DNA of 64,000 nt. It comes from Dama dama. Lineage: Eukaryota > Chordata > Mammalia > Artiodactyla > Cervidae. Positions 43,019 through 57,200 of the stretch are shown one piece after another. The translations under genes and the position numbers were made by a program. The stretch covers positions 20,876,501 to 20,940,500 of the forward strand of contig NC_083689.1 in the NCBI RefSeq assembly GCF_033118175.1, read 5' to 3'. The notes under the pieces were generated by a model. That model did not search any database and was not told where the DNA came from. It was given only the letters and a program-made list of their open reading frames with translations. Each line of letters opens with the position of its first letter. The first letter of the stretch is position 1.

Positions 43019-43024
43019 CCAAGA

Positions 43025-43465
43025 GATGTGAGAACACGTGGCCACACACATGCACACACAAATATTATATTTATATTAGAATAGATCTTTATTTATAGTG
43101 GGAAAATGGAAATAACTCAAATATACATCAACGTGGGGCATGGATAAACAGATTGTGATATACAATAGTGTGAAATGCTACTCAGCAATAAAAGGAACAG
43201 ACTAAAAACATATGCATGAAATGGATGAATTCCAAAATCATCATCAAGATGAGTGAAACATGGCAGACACCAAGAGGTCATACTGTATGATACCATGTAT
43301 ACCGACTTAAAGAATTGACAGAATTAATCTGTTGCTATAGAAATCAGAATAATTGTTTCCGGCGTGGAAGACTGGGGATAAATGATTGAAAGGATTATGT
43401 GGGGACTTTCAGGAGTAATGCAAATACTCCGTATCTTGACTTGACTGATGTAGTTAATAGATATA
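43025..43465 (+). mobile_element. old L1 3' fragment
   Basis: Forward phrases typical of L1 3' ends ('aactcaaatatacatcaac', 'tgctactcagcaataaaagg'). Confidence 0.6.
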
Positions 43466-43469
43466 CATG

Positions 43470-43625
43470 CAGGAGGAAGAGGGTTCAATTTCTGGGTTGG
43501 GAAGATTCCTGGGGAAGAAAATAGCAACCGACTCCAGTATTCTTGACTGGGAAATTCCATGGACAGAGGATCCTGTTGGACTAAGTCCATGGGGTCACAA
43601 TGAGTTAGAGATAACAGAGTGACTA
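43470..43625 (+). mobile_element. Bov-tA SINE fragment
   Basis: Body and tail only ('tgggttgggaagattcctgg' to 'ccatggggtcacaatgagt'). Confidence 0.75.
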
Positions 43626-43629
43626 GACA

Positions 43630-44715
43630 AAAACAGCATATACATGTATATATATTTTCAAACTTACCAAGTCTAAGATCTACATGTCTCTGTGTAAAAT
43701 ATCTTAATTGAAAACATAGAGCGCTGTAACACTACACAAAATATTCAACCAAAGCATACATTCTGTGAGCGATTCTACTGTAGGATGAAGCAGTTCTCCT
43801 GGGTGCTTGATCAGGAGATCAGTCACATGGCTGATTCTTTCTCCAGGGTGGTTGGGAAGATGGCATGGAACTGTTTGTCATTTTCAGACTGAAGTATTGC
43901 TTCTTCTTTTCCCCCATAAATTAGATGATTTTTCCATCTCCATGTGTGAATTTACGGGAGAAACAGAAAGAGAAATAATGCTGAAATATTCCTGAAAGTA
44001 ATTATTGACATCATTTGTTGGGAATTTCCTGACAAAAAGGTGAGATTCATACTGAGGCATGGATCCCAGGCAAACTCTGACTGTTTTTATTCCAGGCTTA
44101 ATGTACTTAACTTTGATTTTTGCATCTCAGAAAGTTGAATATATGAAAGTAATCATGATGATATGAAAGTAATCATGAAAGTAAGATGATGAAGTCTGGC
44201 CCACTTATCTCAGCCATGAGGAGACTGATGTCAATATCACACCCAAATTAATTTCAGAAGTAGGACTGAAACCAAGGTCTCATATTCCTACATCTCACCT
44301 GAATCCATCCTATTTATCCCTTCATTCATTTTCCTTCATCATTATCAAGTAAAAGAAGAAAAGCATTTTGTAATGTCTATCACTTTCTTCAAGTACTATT
44401 TTGCCTATACCAACAGTCCTTAAATTACGTCTTTTCTTTTTTTTAAACACCAGTATTCTACAAAATGTAAAGATGTTTTCTAAAGTAAAAAAAAAATCCT
44501 GGCTAAAGATGTTTGGCAAGTCCCGAGTTCTGTGGCCTCTTTGAAGGTTTATAAAGCATAGGCCTGGTTAAGGCTCAGAGCATACCAGCAGTGAAACACC
44601 TGTTTGGCAACTTTGTGGAACTCATGAACTAGTATAACTTAGTAATGATATAACGTATCTAAGAAAAAGTTTCATTCCTGTTTCTTTAACTCCAAGGTTT
44701 GGACTCAGCTTGCTC
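43630..44715. other. AT-rich intergenic sequence, possible 3' end of the ADGRE4-like gene
   Basis: No confident exon was found. A weak acceptor-like 'ggtttcag' on the minus strand near 44,268 is followed by three codons and a stop, too little to call. Confidence 0.35.
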
Positions 44716-44716
44716 C

Positions 44717-44930
44717 TGTTGTTGTTTAGTCGCTAAGTTGTATCCTACTCTTTTGCGACCCCATGGACTATAGTCTTCCAGGCTCCTCTGTCCATGGGAT
44801 TTCCCAGGCAAGAATACTGGAGTGGGTTGCCATTTCCTTCTCTAGGGGATCTTCCTGACCCTGGATCAAACCTGTGTCTCCTACATTGTTAGATGGATTC
44901 TTTACCACTGAGCCACCGGGGAAGCTCTTG
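44717..44930 (-). mobile_element. Bov-tA-type SINE
   Basis: A reversed copy ('ttgttgtttagtcgctaag' to 'accactgagccaccggggaagc'). Confidence 0.9.
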
Positions 44931-45183
44931 GACTCAGAAACCAATAATTCCAGAAAAGGAAAATCATTCACTGTGCAGATCATATGTGGTAAGTATGCTA
45001 TTATCCTACCCTAGAGATGCTCAGAGTCAGATACTGCACAGTAAGCTGAGACAGAGACGCTAACAGGTTCCTGTACCAAGAGTTAACGTGTGGTCTTATC
45101 ACACTATTGGGTGAGGGGCAGACCCAACTGCTGGCAGAAGAGAGTATTTCAAATTAGGAAACAGCATGGGCTAGAAGAGGAAA

Positions 45184-45288
45184 TCATCTTACCACATGCG
45201 TTTGGGTGGTAGAGCTGGAAAGGGTGTAGCTGTCAGACTCTGTCTTTTTACTCATACTCCTAAGCCACTTCACATACTCCTCTCTCAC
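45184..45288 (-). CDS. ADGRE4: ADGRE4-like exon: cytoplasmic tail
   Basis: After acceptor TTTCAG| at 45,289 it reads VREEYVKWLRSM, then KKTESDSYTLSSS, matching the tail pattern of ADGRE proteins. A donor GTG|GTAAGA is at 45,193. If it is not used, the frame ends two codons later at TGA (45,184-45,186), so this could also be the last coding exon. Confidence 0.8.
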   Translation of the reverse strand: MREEYVKWLRSMSKKTESDSYTLSSSTTQTHVVR

Positions 45289-48200
45289 CTGAAACAGATG
45301 GTAAGTGAAAATCTTGCACTTAAATACATTCCAGATATATGCACGAATGCTACCAAAATAGCATTTATTTTTCCATTTATATTTGCAGATAACTCATAGA
45401 GGCTATATCAAACAGATTGAACTATGAGTGATTGTGTGTTAGTGGCTCAGTCATGTCTGACTTTTTGAGACCCCATGGACTGTAGACTGCCAGGCTCCTT
45501 TGTCCATGGGATTCTTAGGCAAGAATAGTGGAGTGGGTAGCCATTCCCTTCTCCAGGGGGTATTCCTGGCCCAGAAATCATACCCAGGTCTCCTGCACTG
45601 CAGGCAGATTCTTTAGTGTCTGAGCCACCAGAGAAGCCCCTGTGAGTGATTACAGAGATATTATTTGTGGATCAGCCTGTTCATATTCATGTTAATGATA
45701 ACACAGCATTTATATCATCCCTAAGAACATGAGCAGTTTTCTGTAACTACTGAGAATTGCCTCCTCCTCTCAATGTTGTTGCTCAGTTGCTAAGTCTTGT
45801 CCTACACTTTGCAACCCCGCAGACTGCAGCATGCCAGGCTTCCCTGTCCTTCAGTATCTGCTGGAATTTGCTCAAACTCGTGTCCATTGAGTCGATGATG
45901 CCATCCAACCATCTCATCCTCTGTTCCCCATTCTCCTCCTGCCCTCCCTCAATCTTTCCCAGTATCAGGGTCTTCTCCAAAGATTTGACTCATCCCATCA
46001 GGTGGCAAAAGGATTGGAGCTTCAGCTCCAGCATAAGTCCTTCCAATGACTATTCAGGGCTGATTTCCTTTAGGATTGACTGTTTTTATCTCCTTGCTGT
46101 CCTTAGGACTCTCAAGAGTCTTCTCCAGCACCACAGTTTGAAAGCATCAATTCTTCTATGTCAGCGTTCTTTATGATACCACTCTCACATTCATACCTGA
46201 CAACATGTCTCTCTGAGATCCATACAATCCCACTGGAGTGAAACCCAGAGATATCTGCCTATTTACTGAGTCAGAGTGTAATGTAAAATCACTGCTTAAA
46301 AAGCTTATACGGTCCAGTCAACGCTGGCACCTGGATTGTCACTATCACTGCACTCTCCTACACTCAGAGCCCTGCCCTTACTACACGTCTTTGGGTTCTG
46401 GGACTGGCAAGGGTTTCCACATCAGCCTTACTTCCTTTCTTTGGCGGGTTGTCTCCTACCCACCTTAAGCCCCTCACTGTCAAGCCTAAGGAAGCCCTAC
46501 GTGGTAGTTTAATATCCCCTTAACAATTTTCCCCACAGCGCAAATCACAGTTGGTTATTCAATGTCTAATTATGTTGTTTCCCATTTCTGATTTCTTCAC
46601 TGTTCAGAAAGCAGCCCCTGGATCCCCCAAAGCCAGGCATGTAATAATCGTTAAAACCCAATTTGAATATTAAAAAACGGAAACCACTGTCCCCCAAACT
46701 TTAGTTTTGTTGGTGTCAGACCTCATATTCATGACCTGAGAAGATGAATGGGGAAGTTACTATCCACTCCTTATTGCAGATTCATGTATTGGGAAACTGG
46801 AAATGGAGACTTGAACTCCCAAAGGTGAATCAAGATGGCGGAGTGGTAGGATATGGAACTTACCTTGTCCCACAAATACATAAATAACGCATCTACAAAC
46901 AGGGGCTTGAACTCCTGGACTCAGTGGAGAATGGTAGGCTTGGGGAAAATGGGAACACACCATCAGGCAGGAGGGCATCATGTGGGAGAGAAGGGCTAGC
47001 CAGGTAAATGCAGGAGAGGGCACCATCTGGGAGCTGGGAAGAAGACAGGATGGGTCCTATTACCTGCTGGTTGAGGAGGCAGTGGACCAGGAAGATGTAG
47101 ACTCCCTGCAGGACATTGGTGATGGTGAAAGCATAGGCGATGATGGATCTGATGGGTTCCTTTATCAGTTCAGTGAGAAAGAAGCCAAGGCACCAGGAAC
47201 AGCCCAAGAGGAAGAGCTGAGCAATGGCTTTAAACGTCAGCATCCTGTTAACACCAAGAAGGAGAGTCACCAACTCACTACCTTCTCTCTTGAGTAGTAT
47301 GTTGTCCTGTCTTCAGACCCCATCTGCCTTCCTCTCCAACGGTAGTAGTTTAGTCCCTAAGTTGTGTCTGACTCTTTGCGACCCCATGAACTGTAGCCTG
47401 CCAGGCATCTCTGTCCATGGAATTATTCAGGCAAGAATACTGTAGTAGGTTGCCATTTCCTTCTCCAGGAGATCTTCCCAACCCAGGGATCAAGCCTATG
47501 TCTCCTGCATTGGCAGGCAGATTCTTTACCATTGAGCCACCTGGGATGCCTGTTCTCACTAATTTCTTGTGAACTTTTCTCAAGCCAGGATGGACTTGGA
47601 GAAACTGTGGTTTTGAGTGCAATATTTGGAAGTAATGGCTATCATTTCCATTGTAAAAACTCTAATAGATGAACATGAGTTTATTCCACGGGCGTTTTCC
47701 TCTAATATGAATATTTATAATTATAATGATATTTTGTGGTGGTGGTGGTTAGTCGCTAAGTCGTGTCCAACTCTTGTCACCCAGTGGATTATAGCCCGCC
47801 AGACTCCTGTGTCCATGGGATTTCCCAGGCAAGAATACTGAAGTGGGTTGCCATTTCCTCCTCAAGGAAAGGTATTTTACTATTATTTTTTTTTTAATGT
47901 GGCAAAAACACACAACACAAAATTTACTACAACTATATTTGAACACACAGTTCAGAGGCATTCAATACATTCACGTTGTTGTGCCACTAGCACAATACTA
48001 TCTTTCTACTGAGCTTTTTTTCACCCTGAAGAACTGAAACTCTGTATCCAAAAAACAATAAATACCTATTCCTTCCTACCCTCACCCCCTTGGCAGCATC
48101 AATTCTACTTTCTGGTTCTATGAATCTTCTCATTAATTTCAAGGTTTCAAATATATATGATTTTAAGGGTGATTCTCATTTGACAGTGGCTCCTAACATG

Positions 48201-51200
48201 GTAGGCAACTCTCTACAGATGACTGTTCAGGGGCTTCTCAGGCGCCTCAGTAGGTAAACCATCTGCCTGCCAATGCAGGTGACATGGCTTTGATTGTTGT
48301 GTCAGAAAGATTCCCTGGAGGAGGAAATAGCAACCCACTCCAGTGTTCTCGTCTGGGAAATCCCACGGATAGAGGAGCCTGGTGGGCTACTGTCCATGAG
48401 GTCGCAAAGAGTTGGACACCACTTAGCAACTGAGCATGCATGCATTCTTGAGAAAGCAATCCTTTAGAACTACAACTCATGCTAAGCCCACTAAACTGTC
48501 TAAACCCATTTTACCTTGTGTTTTGTATCTTGGACACATCTTTATTGAGGGAAGAAAGTCGGTCTCTCAAAATCCACAGGGTTATCGAGTAAAAGATAAA
48601 GTTTATCTGAAAGCAAAAAAAGATACTAACTGTGGACCAACATACTGAGTCAATTTTTTGTTTTGTTTTAATTTTTTTATTGTATTTTTTCCATTTATTT
48701 TTATTAGTTGGAGGCTAATTACTTTACAATATTGTAGTGGTTTTTGTCATACATTGACATGAATCAGCCATGGATTTACATGTATTTCCCATCCCGATCC
48801 CCCCTCAGAGTCAGTTTTTTTTATCATGGCCATTCTGACCCGTGTGAGGTGAACTGTTCATTGTAGTCTGATCTGCATTTCTCTAATAGCTCATGATGTT
48901 GAGCATCTTTTCATGTGTCTCTTGGCCATCTGTGTGTCTTCTTTGGAGAAACGTCTATGTAGGTCTTCTGCCCATTTTTTGATTGGGTGTGTTTCTTCTC
49001 ATATTGAGTTTCATGAGCTGTTTGTATATTTTGGAGATTCATTCCTTGTAGGTTGCTTTGTTTGCCATTATTTTTTCCCATTCTGAGGGCTGCTGTTTCG
49101 TCTTTTTATGGTTTTCTCTGACATATGTATACTGCCATGTGTAAAGACACTATGTGTAGAGAGCTGCAGATAGCTAGTGGGAACCTGCCGTAGAGTGCAG
49201 GGAGCCTAGCTGGGTGACCTAGAGATGGGGGTGGGTGGGAAGGAGGCCCATGAGAGAGGGGATATATGTGGTGGCTCAGATAGTAAAGAATCTGCCTGCA
49301 ATGTGGGAAACCAGGGTTCGATCCCTGGGTCAGGAAGATCCCTTGGAGAAGGGAATGCCAACCCACTCCAGTTATCTTGCCTGGAGAATTCCATGGACAT
49401 CAGAGCCTAGTGGGCTATGGTCCATGGAGTCACAAAGAGTTGGACATGACTGAGTGACTAACATGCTACATGCTATAGCTAATACACTTTGCCGTGCAAC
49501 ATTGCAAGGCAACTATACCCTAAGAAAAAACATAGAGAGTCAAAATATAAAGCACTGAAGATCATGGAAAAAGGTATGAGATTTTATGGTTAGAATATGT
49601 TGAAACTTGGGGACTTCCCTGGTGGTCCAGTGGTTAAGACTCCATGCTTCCAATGCAGGGGATGCAGGTTCCATCCCTGGTCAGGAACTAGGATCCCACA
49701 TGCCTCATAGCACAGCCAAATAGTTAAAAAAAATATGTTGAAATTCCTTTGGAGCAGACTGGGGATACTTGTACAATATCACCAAGGAGCTCCTGAAAGC
49801 CCACAAAAGAACGTGCATGGGTGGTCAGGCAGCACAAACACAGTGCAGTGCGGTGTCTCCACCAATGCCTTTCCTTGCACACACGGGCCATGGGCACATA
49901 TTTTCCAGGCTCACTTCAGATAGTCTGGGGCATGTGGCTGAATTCTAGTGGATGAGATGTTGATCACAGTGACATATGCCTGAATCCTACAGGCTTCAAC
50001 TCTTCCCCTCCAGCAACAACCAATGAGGTCATGTGTCAAAATAATAGAAAAGCTGAGGACTTCCCTGGTGCCACAGGGGCTAACAATCTGCTTACCAATG
50101 CAGGGGATATGAGTTCAATCCCTGGTCTGGGAAGATCCCACATGCCTCGGAGCAACAAAGTTCACGTGCCAGAACTATTGAGTCCACGTGCTGTGACTTC
50201 TGAAGCCCTCATGCCTACAGTCTGTGCTCCACAATAAGAGAAGCCACTTCAGTGAGAAACCTGAGCACCCAATAAAGAGGAGCCCCCGCTCACCCAACTA
50301 GAGAGAGCCTGCACAAAGCAACGAAGAGCCAGCACAGTCATAAAGAAAGTAAGGCTGAATCCCACCTGGGGAGGAGCCTCTTGATCCACTCTGGCTTTGC
50401 AAAAACAGCACACAAAAACATATTTGCTCTGTCAAGCCTTTGGGATGTTGGGACTTCTTTGTCACTGTAGCATACTTTAGCCTAAACTGACTAATCATCA
50501 GACTATATCCTAAGAGTTGAACAAACTGAAGAAGATTTAAGAACACTTGGTGAAATAACTTTCAAATCACATAATTTTATCATGTTGACAATTACATTTT
50601 TATACATCCACTCATTTGTTTATTCAATGAATATATATTAAGTATGTATGGTATGCTAGATATTAGAGATACAAGGATGATTTCTTCTCTATTCCTCAGC
50701 ATTTAAATATGCTCAAAAATTTTTTTCCTTTTTTTAGATTTTTATTTTTATAATTAAAAAATGTATTTATTTTAATTGGAGGCTAATTACTTTACAATAT
50801 TGTGGTGGTTTTTGCCATACATTGACATGAAGTAGCCATGGGTGCACATGCATGTGCCCCCCCTATCCTGAAGCCACCTCCCAGCTCCCTCCCCACACCA
50901 TCCCTCTGAGTTGTTCCAGAGTACCTGCTTTGAGAGCCCTGCTTCATGCATCACACTTGCACTGGTCATCTATTTACATTTGGTAATATACATGTTTCAA
51001 TGCTATTCTCTCAAATGATCCCACCCTCGCCTTCTCCCACATAGTCCAAACATCTGTTCTTTACAACTATGTCTCTTTTGCTGCCTTGCATATAGGGTTG
51101 TTGTTACTGTCTTTCTAAATTCCATATACATGTGTTAATATATTGTATTGGTGCTTTTCTTTCTGACTTACTTCACTCTGTATAATAGGCTCCAGTTTCA

Positions 51201-54200
51201 TCCACTTGTTAGAACTGACTCAAATGTATTCTTTTTTATAGCTGAGTAATATTCCATTGTGTATATGTACCACAACTTCCTTATCCATTTGTCTGCCAAT
51301 GGATATCTAGGTTGCTTCCATGTCCGAGCAATTGTAAACAGCGCTGTAATGAACATTGGGGTACATGTGTCTCTTTTGACTCTGGTTTCCTCGGTGTGTA
51401 TGCCCAGCAGTGGGATTGCTGGGTTGTATGGCAGCTTTATTTCCAATTTTTTAAGGTATCTCCACACTGTTCTCCACAGTGGCTGTACTAGTTTGAATTC
51501 CCACAAACAATGTAAGATGGTTTCCTTTCCTCCACACCCTCTTCAGCATTTATTGTTTGTAGACTTTTTGATGGCAAAAATATGCTCAAAAAATATAAAT
51601 AAAGACATATGCTCAAACATCTATTAAAAGGAAACAAATGAATGTTAAAATCGTACCTATTTTGCCCTCCTACACTGTTGGTAGGAATGTAAATTGGTAA
51701 AACCAGGATGGAGATCAGTATGGAGATTCTTTTAAAAAGTAAAACTAGAACTACTATATGATTCAGCAGTCCCACTCCTGAGCATGTATCCAGAGAAAAC
51801 CATACTTTGAAAAGATACAAGTTCCCCAATGTTCACTGCAGCTCTGTTTATACTATCCAAGACATGGAAGCAACCTAAATGTTCATCAACAGAGGAATGG
51901 ATAAAGAAGATGTGGTACATATATACAATGGAACATCATTCAGTCATAAAAAGAATGAAATAATGCCGTTTGCAGCAACATGGTTACAACTAGAGATTAT
52001 CCTACTAAGTGAAGTTAAGTCAGAGAAAGACAAGTATCATATGCTCTTGCTTATATGTGAAATCTAAAAACAATATACGAATGAATTTAAATACAAAAGA
52101 GAAATAGGTCGACAAACAGAGAGCAAACTATGGTTACCAAAGGGGAAGTGGGGAGAAGGATAAATTAGGAGGTTGGAATTAACATATGCACATTACTATA
52201 TATGAACAGGTAAACAATAATGACCTACTGTACAGCATAGGGAACTAAATTCAATTCTTTGATATAATTATAATGAAAAATAATCTGAAAAAATATTCTT
52301 TTATATATATAAAAGACTTTTATATGTATGTAAAACTTTTATATATATAAAAGTATCCATATATACATACTTTTCCAGATTCTTTTCCATTATACATATA
52401 TATGGCTGAATCTCTTTACTGTACAGCTGAAACTAACATAACACTGTAAATCAGCTACACTGCAATAAAAAATAAAAAGTAGTACCTCTTTTGATCTTCA
52501 AATTAAGTTAAATACTACACACCACACACACATACTCTATATACACATGGCACCTGAGGCAGATACACACACACTACAAACCTACCAAGATGACTGCTGA
52601 TATGGGTCCTAAGAAACTCAAGATAAATCCTTTCTCTATGTTGATCCAGCAACTGAAAAACAGAAAGCAACAGTAGCAGCATTTAAAAAAAGTCATGGAA
52701 TACAATAAATGACCTGCAATAGATAATATTTACATAGGATTTTTTGGGATTCCCAGTGGCTCACTGATAAAGAATCCGTCCTCTATGCAGGAGATGCAGG
52801 AGACGTGGGTCCAATCCCTGCGTGGGGAAGAGCCTCTGGAAAAGGGTATGGCAACCCACCCCAGTATTCTAGAGAAACCCATGGACAGGGGAGCATGGTG
52901 GGCTACAGTCCACAGGGTCACAAAGAGTTGGATACACCTGAAGCGACTGAGCATGCACATAGCATTTACATGTGCCAGGTACCATTCTAATACTTGGAAG
53001 TAGATAGTATTACTGTCCTTATTTTACAAGTGAGAAAACCTAGGAAAGAATTTAACTGTCCCCAGAGTCACCAGGCTAGTAAGTGAGGAGCCTTGAATTT
53101 GGAACCAGGTAATCAAGTCTAGAATTCATGCTCCTTCAAGTTTATGGAAGCATTTGGTTATGACAGAAAATATTTGTAAAGAATTTCAAATGTCTATCAC
53201 TTGGAGGTTAATTTTACAAAGCTTGTAAGAATACACAATGTAACATATTAAATGATGATGTGTATCTGTATTATTAATGTAGAAAAAGTCCACTACATAT
53301 TACTAAGGGAATAAACAAACTACATGCAATACCTTTATCATGATCCCATTTTTATAAAAATATATATTTACATGTATATTATATATATTGGGCTTCCCTG
53401 ATAGCTCAAGTGGTAAAGAATTTGCCTGCAATGCAGGAGACCCCGGCTCAGTTCCTGAGTCAGGAAGATCCCCTGGAGAAGGGATAGGCAACCCACTCAA
53501 GTGTTCTTGGGCTTCCCTTGTGGTTCAGCTGGTAAAGAATCTGCCTGCAATGTGGGAGGCCTGGGTTTGATCCCTGGGCTGGGAAGATGCCCTGGAGAAG
53601 GGAAAGGCTACCCACTCCAGTATTCTGAATAAACAAATTACATGCAGTATCTTTATCATGATCCCATTTTTATATATTTATATGTATATTTATATATATT
53701 TAAGGAGCTTCTCAAGTGGTGCAGTTGGTAAAGAAGCCACCTGCCAAAGCAGGAGATACTGGAGACATGGGTACAAACTCTAGGTCAGGAAGACACCCTG
53801 GAGTAGCAAATGGCAATCCACTCCAGTATTCTTGCCTGGAAAATTCCATGGACAGAGGAGCCTAGTGAGTCCATGGGTTGCAGAGTCAGATATGACTGAG
53901 TGACTAACACATACTGGGCTTAGTGGTATTACAGAGGTTCTTTATTAGAATATTATTTTTTATAAAACCAGTTATTACTTTCAGTAATAGAAGCAGCAAA
54001 GATCTATAAACATGTGACATTTATAAATATAGACATTTATATAAACAACAAAAATTCATGCTCCTTCCAGTTTACTGTCTGTGTTACTTTACACTAGTCA
54101 TTCACCTTTTTCTCTAAACCTCAGTTTGCTTAGTATACAAAATGGGAACAATTGGAGCACTTTCCTCTAAGGATGTTTTGATAGAGTTGAGAAATGGTGC

Positions 54201-57200
54201 ATATGAAACACTTCGGCCCAGGGGCTGGAGAAATAAATGTTCAGCATCTTTATTTTCAACCTGAGTCATGATCTACTCAACCCTTCCTTCCTCCCTCAGT
54301 TTCCCACGGAGACAGCTGTGTGCCCACGTCCCCGACAGCACATTCTCAGCCCCGTACTCACTGCTTAGCGGTGCCGTATCCTTGGGGGTTGATCGCGGCA
54401 GACACAGCCACAATCACCGCCGGGACCCCGTAGCCTACAGGGTACATGAACCTCTTCTTGAATCTGCCTGCGCTGGTGTAGTTGGCCACCTTGAGGTTCC
54501 TGACGGTGAGGAAGAGGTGCAGCCCTTCGAGGAACATCCAGGTGAAGGCGGCCAGGTAGAGGTAATGCAGTACACCTGCGATGACCTTGCATAGCACCTG
54601 GAGGGGAGAGGGGGGCCATTGGAGCGTTTCTGGGGACAATGACCTCACCATCTGCTCTTCACCAGGGTTGTCTCTGGGAAACTTTGGTGAGAGATGCTCC
54701 TTAGCCTTCTTCACATGTCCTTCTTCTCTTTAGAGTCATGTCTCCAAACGGATGGATGGTCCCCCTTGTCTATTCCCATGCCTTGGCCGGATGTCACTTG
54801 GGCCACCCAAGAAAAACTTTAAATGTATAATGTTTAAAGCTGAATGGGGGACTTCCCTGGTGGTCCAGGGCTTAAAACCCATCTGCCAATGCAGAGGACA
54901 CAGGTTTGACCTCTTGTCTGGCAAGATTCCACAGGCTGTGGGGCAACTAAGCCCAAACACCACAACTACTGAAGACTGAGCCCTAAAGCCCACTCTCTGA
55001 AACAAGAGAAGCCACTGCAGTGAGAAGTCCATGTACTGCAAGGAGTGGCCCCTACTCGCTGCAACTAGAGGAAGCTCGCAGCAGTGAAGACTCAGCGCAG
55101 CCAAAAATAGCTAACTAGCTAACTAAAGTTCAAAGCGATCTTGTCCATCTTAAAATGGAAGAAGACATTATTCAAAGTGTGTTAAAGACTGCAGAAATCA
55201 GATAGCCCTTTGCCTGTTGGCTAATGGATGCTAGACTTCTATGAGTCGGATGAAGCTGGTGCTGGCCAGGGCTGTCTCCATCCCAAGAACCCTTAACCAC
55301 CTCCTTGCCCCCTTTCTCCTTCTGAGGATGAGATTAATCTTCATAGAAAGCTTATGGCCAGCTTGTCCTGCCATGATCACCGTCTCTTCCATCTTGGTCA
55401 CTGCCCAGAACTGACGTCACTCTGGTCTGTGGCATATATTTTGGGTACATGAATTAATGAATGAGTGACACCTCCAATATTCTTATCCCCGTAAAGCCCC
55501 ATAGTTTTCTCTTTTGAGCCAACAGCTCATGGTTTCCTCCACTATGAAAGCATCTGCTCTGAATGACATTTTCTGTAGTAAGCAAGCCCTCCCCCATCTT
55601 TCTTCAGGTTCACTGAAGGTTCCCTTCATGTCTTTAGGACCACTGGAACTTGAAAAAGTCAATTTCCCCCTCTCTTTAGGTTGTACAGCGTGGCATGTGG
55701 AATCTTAGTTACTTGACCAGGGATTGAACCCACACTCCCTGCACTGGAATTGTGGAGTTTAACCACTGGACCACCAGGAAAATGATGTCCCCCCCACCTC
55801 CATGCCTTTGATAGAAGTATAACCTGACTTTTGTTTGAGGACACTGCTTTCCACACATTTCAAGAAAATGGTGGCCACTCTCCACTGTTTGAGGGAAATG
55901 GGTTTCTTCTACACCTCTCATGCTCTCTTCTAGACCATTGACTCTCTTTTCATGATGAATAAAACCCTCCTCTCTTTGGAATCATGAGCTGAGTCTTTCC
56001 AGCAACCTCTCATTCCTTGCAAAACTCCACTCACTTTCTGGTTTCTCCCCCTCACTCCTTGAAGATGTTGTTGCATGAAACAATGCTTGATATCAAACCT
56101 GCTAGCTTGGAATCATAAGTCAGTGACCCTCAGGACCCATCTCCACTGTGCATCGTTCATTCAGTCTGTACAAGTTTTTAAACTGACAATTAACTGGTGA
56201 AAGGACATGAAGAAAACTCTGTGAGTTCTGGGCATGTTCTATATCTTGATCAGGGTGACAGTTTTATATCTCTGTCTCTATATCTGGGCTTCCCTGGTGG
56301 CTCAGGTGGGTAAATAACCCGACTGCCAGCCAATGCAGGAGATGTGGGTTTGACCCCTGGGTCAGGAAGATCCCCTGGAGCAGGAAATAGCAACCCACTT
56401 CAGTATTCTTGCCTGGGATATCCCAAGGAGAGAGGAGCCTGGCAGGCTGTGATCCATGGGGTTGCAAAAGAGTCGGACACAACTTAGCGACTAAACAACA
56501 ACATATCTATGTCTACAGACATAGATAATGCCAAGTTCCTCTGTCTATGGAATTTTCCAGCAACATATCTAATATACAATTTAGCCACGAGAAAGGAGGA
56601 TTCCTGCCTTCTGCAACAACACAGATGAACCTTGAGTGCTTTATGCTCAGGAGATTGTCAAAGACAAATATTGTATAATCTCTTATCTAAAAAGAAAAAT
56701 GGAATCTAAAAATCTCAGATTTGTTGAAAGAAAAAATGAGTAAAAACCTGATTGTCAGGAGACAGAGGTTGGAAGGATAAGATTGATGCAATTTGAGGGT
56801 ATGAACATGTAAGGCGTATTAAGTCACCCATGGGAATGAATACACAGTTCCATAAATATACTGGAAGCCACTGAGGTGTACATTTAAAAAGGGCAAATTA
56901 CAGATGTATGAATTATACTGTTGACACTATGTATAAAATAGTCCAGTAAAAATGAAAGAAAAAGCTGTTTAAAAAAAAAAGAAGAGGCGCGCGGGGACAG
57001 GGTAGCCAGACCCAGGCCGGGGCTGGGGGCGGTGGGGGCGCCGCGGTCACGCCGCCCCGCCGCCCCCAGGACGTGTTCCCCATGATCCAGCGCCACAAAA
57101 CCTCCGTCTTCACGGACGCCAAGGAGTCGAGCATGTTCGAGCTGAAGCGCATCGTTGAAGGTATCCTCAAGCGGTCGCAGGATGAGCAGCGGCTGTACAA

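Noticed and set aside
44228..44268. Last exon of the ADGRE4-like gene after GGTTTCAG
   Set aside because: It gives only three codons before a stop and has no support from family tails.
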